NCBI GenBank assembly: GCA_013397115.1
Contig: VWZW01001240.1
Coordinates: 382,722 to 446,721 of the forward strand
DNA length: 64,000 bases
Direction of reading: 5' to 3'
DNA from: Edolisoma coerulescens
Lineage: Eukaryota; Chordata; Aves; Passeriformes; Campephagidae
Shown: positions 51,701 through 61,105 of the stretch, piece by piece
How positions within the stretch are numbered: position 1 is the stretch's first letter
Layout: each line of letters begins with the position of its first letter
Position numbers and translations under genes: made by a program
Notes under the pieces: model-generated
Database searches by the model: none
Told to the model about the DNA's origin: nothing
What the model saw: only the letters and a program-made list of their open reading frames with translations

Positions 51701-52000
51701 GACATTACATTCTTTTCCTTCAGTCATCACCCTGTGCTAGGACTGGAGTTTGTGACATGCTAATTAGCTCTGATTTAGCACAACCATTATTTTTGGAGTT
51801 AATGGTTAGCAAACGTTGTCTAATATTATTACATAACCATTAATATGACTAAGGTAAAAAATGAGTTAAGTAAAAATGGGAGGAAAGTTAATACGGCAGT
51901 TTGGAAATACAAATAGGATTTTGAGTTTCCCAGCACTAAGTCTAATAAAACATCTGCACCATCCATCTTTAGAAAATAAAGCATGAAGATGGACAATTTC
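51701..52000. other. AT-rich CNE-like block with repeated AACCATTA
   Basis: AACCATTA (51782-51789) faces its complement TAATGGTT (51800-51807), and AACCATTA occurs again near 51836. CTAATTAG also occurs near 51760. The texture resembles homeodomain-site-rich conserved elements; conservation is not testable here. Confidence 0.35.
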
Positions 52001-53929
52001 TGATGTATTAAAAGGTTCAGTTAAGGGTGAAATTCATTCATTTGCAGATGGACAGCTCCAACTCTGTGCATGATGCATGCTTTGTGTTGCCCTAGTCCTG
52101 GGTATTATGTAGCATGTAGGAGGGAATTTTTTCCAATGAATTTGAACCCTGAAAGTCAAAGCTTTCAGGGGAGGGAGGATCTGCTCTGCCTCCCCTGACG
52201 GGTCTGTCGTGCACTCTTTTGTCTTGGGACAGTTTAAACAGTACTGGGTATCAACTGACCGGTTTCTCTAGCCTCCAGATTGGCGTGGAGAGGTGCCAGG
52301 GCTCCTGGGTGAAACAAAGGCCTGTTTGAAGTCATGACTTTGATTTTCTTTCTTTTTCATTTTGCTGTCCTGTGTTCCTGAGAGCTCCTGTGAGCGTTGT
52401 GATTTCTGCCCCTTCTGCCTGCCTGCCCCTCTCCTGGGACTGGAGCAAGGAGAGGAAGAGGGTGACATTGGCTGGCTAGGAGATGTTCTGTGGACCCTGG
52501 ATCATTATGGGCAGAACTGCCTATGGAGGCCAGAAGAAAAGGGGCTTTTTTTTTTTTCACCAGCCAAAAGGCTGCTGGGCAGGGAGGGAGTAGGGAAAAT
52601 GCTAAGACCAAAATTGGTACATAAAAATTGAGCCAAGATCCCCCCAAATTGGTTTTCTCAGTTTTCTTTATATGCAGTGAATTGTCTGAGACCTGAAGCC
52701 AGGACATGGAAAGTTGTCTCTCTCCTATGTCCTTCACCTACACAGACTGCAACTTAAAGAGCAGAAAAAGTCAGCCAGCCTGAGCCAAATATTCCCTGTC
52801 CCTCTCAGATCACCACAGCAAAGTAGCACAGCATGGAATAAAGGGGCATTCCCACCAAAAAGATCCAATAATGCTTTGGGGAAAAAAGGATTTAAAATGT
52901 TCTTTTAATAATAAGTTTTGGTGATTGCTTTGTTCTCTGTTTATGAAGGATATTTTGCCTGCAGGGAAGCTCTTTGCTTGTCTGAGTTTATCTAAGAAGA
53001 TTAAGCTCCAAAAGTTCATGACTAAAAAGCTCATCTGTGTTCATCCGTATTCCTCACCTTGAACATGTAACCTGATGAGTGGTTTTGGTATAAATATAGA
53101 GATGGGTTTTGACTTGGCTGAACTAAGCTCAAGACTTACCTCCAACTAGCAGGAGGTGGAAACACTGCTGGGATGGTGTATTTGTCAGCAGGAGTTGTAA
53201 ACTGTGTGCCAGCACACCGACATTCTGTAGTGTTTGTCTCGCCAGTCTATGCAGAGCAGGAGAACAATGCTCGTGTAACAGGATCCACTCAGGAAAGTCT
53301 TTGGTGGATGCACTGACAGTTCAGTTCAAGAAGAAGATGGCAAAGGGATTTCTGAGAGCCACTACCTCACATGCCTGATGTCGGTTCCCTGCCTCGCTGC
53401 TCTTGTGCTGTCTGGGCATGGAACAGGGAACGATTTGCAAGGAGACACCTGCACTTGCTGGTTTGACAGTGCATGTTGGGGTGTGCCTCGGTAAGAGGCC
53501 ACAGGATTGTCCTTGTAGGTTGTCAGTTCAGTTCTGTTCCCCCTGTGCATTGCTCCTGATGCAGGGGGAAGCAGGCAGTGGGTTATTCCAGGCTGGCCAC
53601 CTACTCCTGCCTGGTCAAGCTGCTTTGTTTTCCCTGTGGAATCCCTTATTCCTGGTCACTGAGTGCTCAGTTGTTGCCTTTCCCTGTACCTGCCTTTTGA
53701 GGACTTGCAAACATGAGCAAAGGGAAGGAGGGAGGGAGTACCTTGCTTCGAAAATCTTACTCTACTACCATGCAGATTCTTCACTATGCAATGATACAGA
53801 CCTGAAAACCCATGAGGCACAATTAACTGCATTTAAAATGTTACCCAGCATCAATTCCTAAAGGCTCCATGATCTAAAAGGAATATGTGTGTCCTGGGTT
53901 CCAGCAGTAATCTAATTTTCTGTGTAAAT
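52001..53929. other. Non-coding sequence, moderately GC-rich
   Basis: Less AT-rich than its surroundings. The longest plus frame of the window (53403-53861, 152 codons) lies here but has no recognisable domain, no splice context I can support, and an overlapping open frame on the other strand. It is treated as chance. Confidence 0.5.
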
Positions 53930-54480
53930 ATTCAAACAGGTTTGTTACAAAAAATTTATCTCTAAAAATACTGGTAAAATTTTGATTACTGTGAAGCTTT
54001 ACAAGGGATTTTGAGTTAACCACCCAAACTAATTAAGTGAAATTTTCCTAATTTGTTTATTATGTTGATGATCTGAATTAATTTATAGTAATTTAGCATG
54101 TATTACTAAAGATTTATTATGCTTCCCACCAAATGACTTAAGAGCTATAAATCCCATGGTTAACTGTAATTAGTAGAGACATATTTATCGAAAGGGATAA
54201 TTACATCTGATAAAAGTTCTTCAGTTAGGCTTAATTAAAACAGATTATTCCCCCATAAATGAAAAGTAAATATGGTAATTACTGGATAGATATTCATAGC
54301 AAAAATGAATATGTCAGCTTTTTAATTTTCTAAAGGGGTGGGTAACTCAACTAAAAACCTGATTGTCTCTCAATAAAGTGTAATTAACAATCCCTGGGAA
54401 ATAGATATTTTTATAGGAGTAAACATTTTGCTAGCTAATGACTAAAGAGTAGACACTAGTCAGAAAAATCAACCATTAAC
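53930..54480. other. AT-rich, TAAT-dense block resembling a conserved non-coding element
   Basis: About 550 bases unusually dense in TAATTA/ATTA cores (for example aattaagtg, aattaattta, taattagtag, gtaattaaca) without simple-sequence repetition. Such texture is common in developmental enhancers, but AT-richness alone produces many TAAT words. Confidence 0.35.
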
Positions 54481-54499
54481 TTTTTTTTTTTTTTTTTTT
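54481..54499 (+). repeat. Poly(T) tract, 19 bases
   Basis: Nineteen uninterrupted T bases. No retrocopy body is recognisable to the right. Confidence 0.95.
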
Positions 54500-55517
54500 G
54501 AGTGGACTTGCTGCTTTGAACTAATGAAGAGCATGCTAGGAAAATTATATTTTCTTACAATAAGACTGCTCCCAGTTTATCTAAGTAGCAGGACTGAGGA
54601 AAAACCACAACTTTTGCTGTTGATAATATGGACTACAGTTTCTTAGGCATACACCAAATTTACAGTGGTTTCTGATGTTAACAATTTCTTTAATACACAT
54701 CACTGCACATGAGGAAATTAGATTGTAAATCTGTTTTTTCATAATTTATTAGTACACTCTGTTAAAAGCACTTTCTGCAGAGCTGTCACTTCTAAATCAG
54801 ATTCAAAAGAGGGGTCAGAGCTGAGAGTAGCAAAAATGTAAACATGCAAAACCAGATCCTTTTCTTGGCTGAAATTACTTATTAAAAATACTTGGAGACA
54901 TAGGGGAATAAGAGGGCTCTTACTCCTTGATTCACAGTTGTCCAGGTATAAATGAGTGGAACCAGAGACATTTAAACTCAGATCATTGCCACAGGATGTG
55001 GCTTTCTACTGAAGAATTAGGACAGTGTTTTGGCTGGAGGAAGGGTTGGTTTTCCCCATAGTACTTAAATTTTCCAGCATTATTAATATGCTATGTGAAT
55101 TGGCTGCAATTTGGCATGTCAGTGAGAGCTACTGCTGTGTCTCCTGGGATTTGTAATTGTGGTGGAATGCAGTGAAGGATATAAAATTTTGGGACTGTGT
55201 ATATGAAGTACTTCCAATTGCTGTAGCTTGTGAAAGGTTTTGTGGATGGAAATATGTGGATAAGCTCAGGCAGCTGACAACTGTGGTTGCCCAAGCCCTC
55301 TGGGGGCACACTCCAAGGTCTAGCAGGGAAGTGTTGCAGGAAAATGCTGATGAGCAGAGTGGCTGGGGAGGAGTGGGGGTTCACTGGGATGCAGAACTAT
55401 GGAGCGAAAACTTGTTTCAGGTGTGTCTTGTTCACGTGTCCAGAAGGTCTGGAAGGAACTGATGGTATTTTGGTGAACAGTGTGTATGCTAAGAAATGAA
55501 GATTTTGGTGATGTGAT
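54500..55517. other. Unique non-coding sequence
   Basis: No gene or repeat recognised. The 101-codon plus frame at 55157-55462 has no known motif. Confidence 0.5.
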
Positions 55518-55537
55518 GTACAATTTACAAATTGTAC
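55518..55537. repeat. Perfect inverted repeat GTACAATTT-AC-AAATTGTAC
   Basis: Nine-base arms separated by two bases. The inner word ATTTACAAATT recurs immediately downstream. Confidence 0.93.
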
Positions 55538-57539
55538 TATTTACAAATTTAGATCGAGTTCTCTCAGTAACTCATAATAAAACAGGAACAGAAACTTAGA
55601 ATACGTCAAAGCTCTCTTTCACAGGTGGCTGAAGCCCTCTCTCCTCCTTCAGGCACTGCCAAGCCCACAATGGGGGCTCAGACCTGCGATGTGGCAGGAA
55701 CCTCACTCCAGTGCAGCATCCCCATGTACTTTTCCCCACAGTAATCAAATGAAACATTTCACTTTGGCATTGCACAGCCACACTGCATCAAGAAAAACAT
55801 TTCAACTTGTTATTAAAAAGATGCATTTCTCATGAAAAGGTGTGACCTGAATTTCAAGGTTAAACAACAACAAAAAAAATTAAATAATCCATGTAGTGAA
55901 GCCAGGATTATTTTCTTTTGGTCAAATGAAATGCTCTGGATCAATCCAAAATGAATTTTGCAGAAATCCCCCAACAAGTATTTCAGGTTGAGCAAGACAA
56001 GTCCCTTCCATCTCCTTAACATGTTTTTCATTGATCACTTCCACACAGACAGCACAGGGTGAAAGTCAAGACTGGGGTCAAGAGATGTACCTTGTAGTCG
56101 TAGGAAGGAAGGAAACAAACAGGTTAGGCTCATTTACTGAAAGGAGCTGATTTCTACAGCTGCTATTTAAGAACAGATTTTGCTTTTTGCGAAAACAATC
56201 CCTGTACACAGGAGGAGGGTAGAAATCTTTGAAATCTCAGAGCAATAAAAGGTTTTTATCTATTTTGAAATGAAATTAACTGAAGCACAATATTAAATTA
56301 GACTAATATGCTGCATTCTTGGCAAATATAATTGCACAGACCTTGTGTTTACTTACTTTTTAGACAATTCATGGTGTATGTACCTGTAACAATTTGACAT
56401 ATAGCTGACAGTCAGTGATAAACATAATTAATGGTAAAAGATAAAGAGATATTGAATCCAAACTGAGCTAAAACTCCAGCATGCATTCATTATTTCTTGC
56501 CACTCAAATTACGAGCATTTCAGCAAGTCTGTATAATGTAGTACAACTTCTACAGCTTGAAAACCCTGAAAATGCAAATGGAAAGGTTTGTGCTACTTCT
56601 TTTGTATCTAGAAGAGAGTAAAAGGAAACAGTTTGCCTGGACTGCTCCTCATTTTCCTAACTTGTGGGAAATTATTTAGGAGAATATTTTTCAGGTAATA
56701 TATCTTTGTTTTGCGGTGGATTGCAGACCATTGCAAGGAACTCAGGACTTTTTGAAATGCTGGTTTTGAAGTTCCCTCTAGTGAATTTAGTGAATTGAGC
56801 TAGGGCACTCAAAATAGTACTTAAATTCCAGTGCTCTTGGAAAGGCTGTGATACGAACCTCAAGACTGAATTATGTGTGTGTATTCTAGGTTTGCTGTGC
56901 AATTTGATCACTGTCATTGGAGACCATCAAGATTAGCAGCTTTTCCAGCAGGGATGCACTGTACCCCAGCTCCTCCGCTAACATCAGTCCTGGTCCTTGG
57001 GAGCTCAGTAGACTTTTTTCTGTGGTATTTGACTCCCTGCTCATGTAAGAGAGAATTACTCTGGAAGTGACTTGTACAAAGTGAAAGAAAAACCACAAGC
57101 TGAAGACACCGAACGTGACTGTGTCTCTCAAACAAGCCTGGTGGTACATAACAAAACAGAGCCTGGGTTGAGTCTGAAAAAGGCTGTACAATGGAAGCTG
57201 TGATTTCTTCAGAGCAAAGAGAGCTGCTGCTTGCTGTATGAAGCAGCTGAAGAACCTGATTGTTGTAGTTAAGTGTTGGTGGATTCTTGGAGTTTAATTT
57301 GGACTAAACCATAGTAGGATCTGGTTCACTTTAAATTGTAAGGAAGAGTTTGTATCTTCATTTTGACAGGCTGTTTTCCATGTTTGCTATGTGACCTGGG
57401 TGAGGAACACACACCAATGATTTTTTTTTTCAAAATCAGAAGAATTTTATTTATCATTCTTTCATTTTCCCCATATTGAATGGCAAAGACAAGACATTTC
57501 AGAATGGTGAGTTGGAGAAAATCAATATGTGTGTATAGA
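55538..57539. other. Unique non-coding sequence
   Basis: No gene or repeat recognised. A run of T lies near 57420. Confidence 0.5.
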
Positions 57540-59220
57540 TATGCTTGTGTTTCCTCTTAAAGACCTTCCTGTCTTGACATTGAGTTTCATCTGCCATTTT
57601 ATCACCCCATTTTTTTAGGTGTGAGATACTCAGAACTTCAATCTTCTGTGAGGTATCTGGACCAGTTTTTTATATTCAGTAAAATTTTTCACTTGAGGAT
57701 TCCCATCAGTTTTCCTGTCACCTGTGGATGCAGTGAGCAGATCCCATGAGACAGATGGTTCCTTCCTATGCTGGGTTTGCTGCCTCTGGCCCTGTTAGTG
57801 GGCTCAGGAATATCACCGTGTCTCATCCCAGGACACCTGAAGCTCTTGAAGAGCTTTTCATGAGGAATATGACACATATTTAGGTCAGCTTTTCTGAAGT
57901 GGAGGTAAAAGAGCTCACCTAGGTCATTTCTCCAGTTTAATTGTGAGCCAAGATTTCTTTCAATAGCCATGTTGGTGCATTCTCACAGTTTTGTATTTAT
58001 TTAAGTGCCTGCTAATTCCTTTCTTTGTTGCAGCTTTAGCCAGCCAGTCAGATTTAAAGGACATAGCTCTTTCTGTCTTCTGAAAAGCCTGTTAAAAATT
58101 GCTGTCATTTCTTCATTTCTTCCTGTCTTTAATACTGAACTGAAGATAAGCGATAGGGTACATGCCACAGTAAGTGCTTTGGCAATTTCATATCCAGTAC
58201 TGTGTTGGTGCTGGTAACCTGTTACTAGTAATTTTATTCATTTATTCTGAAACTTCTCTTACTGACATTTCAGTTTGACACAATTTCTCAGACATATTTC
58301 CTGTGCAGAAAAGGAAAAAAAGCCCTGACAAAACCCCACAAAAACCCACTTTGATATCAGAACATCCTTAATCTCTTCCATCAAGAAAGCTGATGCAAAG
58401 AATGCAGCTATGGCTGTATTTTTCTCCCCTTTTTTTTCTTGTTAATTTTTGCAATGGTTTTATCTTCTTTCAGTCTTTCTTTAATAGCTCAATTTCTTAT
58501 CATCCCTGCAGATTCTTTGGTAGGATTCCTTTTTGAGTTGCAGATTGAAAAATTTTTGCTATTTACTTTTTGTGTCTTTGGCATGTTGATTTGTTTTTGT
58601 TCATTTGATGTATTTTTGCTTACTTTCGTAAACTTCCTATCTAATGTTTCTGAGTTGAACTTTTAAACAAGGACCTCATTAGCCCTTTTTCTTTATTTTT
58701 TTATCCTGTTTGACCATATCACCAATTAATTTGATCTTTTTGAAAGAATAAATAGCGAGTATTTCTTCTGAACGTCTCCTATGGTTTACTAAATAGCTCC
58801 CATGCCTCCCATAAATGCCTTGCCTTTTATCTGCAATTTCTTAGTTTCCTAATAATAATAATTTTTAGGCAGCGATTGTTTTTAGAGTTAAGCATTACTG
58901 TAGCTCTAATCTTCCTTATGGCATCGCTCAGTTACATTGTAAAGAATATTGCTGCTGATCCTCCTACGCATGTTCGCCATTTCAGCTCAGAGGAATTTTC
59001 TAGAATAAATACTTTCATCGCAAGCATTTTCTCAACTACATGTTGGCTGTTTGCTCTCTCTGATCTTGCATCTAGAACAAGCAGCTTTTCTGGGGTCTCC
59101 AGCATCCTGTCTCCTTGCAGGTTTAGTTTTGCCTCCTGGGCTTCCCTCCTGTCCCTCTTGGTCTTGCTGATACCCCAGCTTGCTGTCACTACTAACTCTT
59201 CTTCAAGAGTCTGCTGATGT
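57540..59220 (-). mobile_element. Ancient, heavily diverged CR1-type LINE body
   Basis: The minus strand keeps CR1 reverse transcriptase landmarks in order. KNFTEYKKL (57663-57689) stands where CR1 has KFADDTKL, so the catalytic FADD box is now FTEY. In the same phase, 29 codons later, comes KWQMKLNVKT (57571-57599), matching CR1 KWQMKFNVDKC. Two stops lie between. To the right, upstream in the element, the plus strand shows further blocks I recognise as reverse complement of old amniote CR1: aaaaattgctgtcatttctt (about 58096-58115), gcgatagggtacatgcc (about 58151-58167), tgatgcaaagaatgcagc (58391-58408), gctatttactttttgtgtct (about 58558-58577) and tatggtttactaaatagctc (about 58780-58799). 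Many substitutions and indels point to great age. Exact limits are uncertain, and 57700-58050 and 58850-59220 are weak. Confidence 0.78.
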
Positions 59221-61063
59221 TCCCACATCCAGCTGCAGGATGTATTTATTACTGTGTATCACTTTAGTAAAGTGTGCCTATATCATTCACCTTTTACCAA
59301 AAAGTAGGGAATGTTTGAAATATGTCTTGGAGAGGAGAGAGAAAGGTGTACTGGATACTTCTTGTGTGGAGAAATCTGGGAGGTGTTAGGAATGGTGTTT
59401 TCCTTAGGATTCTATTCAAAAGCACACAAAGCTTGGGCTTTTATCTAAGAAAAGGAAAGAAAGCTCCTCTTTTCCTGAGCAACTCTACTTGTAAATGAAA
59501 AGAGCTTACCCTAATCCCTGCAGCAAGAGGTGATGAAAACCAAGAAATCCAACAAGAAAAGGCGTTTTTCTGCAGCAGCACAAGAATCCTTGGGCCACTT
59601 AATTATTCCTTTCTTCAGCAGCTTAAATTACAAAATCTCTTGAATATTCTTGACCTATCGTCGAAGAATATGACTACTCATCCTCAGTATTACATTTCCT
59701 TATGGAATGCCCCATCCTCTGACAGCAAAAGGGTCATTGTAAGAGACTTAATAGTGCCTGAAGGTTTAATAACCTCCGAGGGAAAAAACAGCTTGAAGAC
59801 AATGATTGCTAAAAGCCAGAGCATTTTCTTTGACATATTATGCCAGGCAAGATGGACTATGACTGTTATTGAATTACTACTATACAGGAAGAAGCAATGA
59901 ATTGATTTTGTGAGTTTATTTTTCAGAAAATGTTTTAATTTCAGTGTGTGTGTTCTTTCCTGATTGGTACAAAGAAAAGCTTTCTGAAACTTTCTGGGAA
60001 GTGTAAGTTAAAATACAATTTTAGAAATTGAGGGGATGTTGGAACTTTTTATTTCTTTTGTGATGTGTCAGTAATAAATCATAATATGGCATGCATAGTA
60101 TTGTCTTACAAAATATCCTACTCCTTTTAATTGGGACTGTTTAATTCCTTAATTTCTCTCTGAGATACCAGAACTGATTTAATTTTGGGAAGACTGTTCA
60201 GATATGCCTGATCAGTGCAAATAGTTCTCGCCTTTCAAGGCAATGCTTTGTGTTTGTGAGATTGTTCTTTGCACGTTTCATAAACTCTGGTAGCGTGAAG
60301 TTTGAGTGATGACTTTTGAACAGAGTGTTTTGGATTGCACTGCCAAAAATGTGGTAGTTTTTTTTTCTGTTGTGCCATGGGATTGCCTCAGATTGTGTGC
60401 GTAACCTCGTAAGTCACTTCTTGCAACCTTGGTCTCACTCAAGTTACACTAACCTGGCTTCAGAACAGAAATCAATCTAAATGCAAATCTGATTTCTTTA
60501 AGCCGTGTTTCCCTCATTAATTTCCTTCTTTCCCTTGCTTTTGCACACACACCTGGTCCTTTGCACACATGCAGACAACAGTCTAGTACATGCAGCTAAA
60601 TTATAAGCTAATCAATCTCTGTGCCTGGAGGAAAATAGAGAGATTGTTTATTTCCGTACATAATTACTCCTTATTAAAAGAGCAATAGAACTTTTGACAG
60701 GACAAATTATTTTCTTGTGTAAGTGATAAGAGAAAGTGACAGGCACACATAGGGAGTGAATGGGAACACAGAAAACTCTTTAGTGAAGAGGATAGGTAGT
60801 TTTTGTGGGTTTTTTTTCTACAGAGATATAGGTGATACTGCCAATGTTCAAAGGATAGAAAAGGGATATAGCATAAGCCCCTATAAGCAAGAAAACTCTT
60901 CCATGTCATGGTGCTAATACCATGAGGAAATCCTGCATACCAAAATGAACAGAACAATCAGTTAATACCCACTCCAGGCTGGTATATCCTGGAAAGCAGA
61001 GGGGCGTTCAAGTCTCTGGTTGACAGCACTGAGATGCTCCAAGCTGGACAGGATCAAAGACAC
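59221..61063. other. Unique non-coding sequence
   Basis: No gene or repeat recognised. An 86-codon plus frame at 59640-59900 shows no motif. Confidence 0.5.
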
Positions 61064-61105
61064 ATATATTCACAGGAGTATATATAGTATATATTCACAG
61101 GAGTA
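61064..61105 (+). repeat. 17-bp direct repeat, 25-bp period
   Basis: ATATATTCACAGGAGTA occurs exactly at 61064-61080 and 61089-61105, separated by 8 bases of TA-rich sequence. Confidence 0.95.

Noticed and set aside
53403..53861. Longest plus-strand open frame, 152 codons
   Set aside because: No recognisable domain or signal, an overlapping frame is open on the other strand, and the GC-richer composition raises the chance of long frames. No supporting splice or promoter structure was found.
58876..59217. Plus-strand 113-codon hydrophobic frame resembling a membrane protein
   Set aside because: It lies antisense to, and at the edge of, the old CR1 body. T-rich antisense of a LINE commonly translates as hydrophobic residues.
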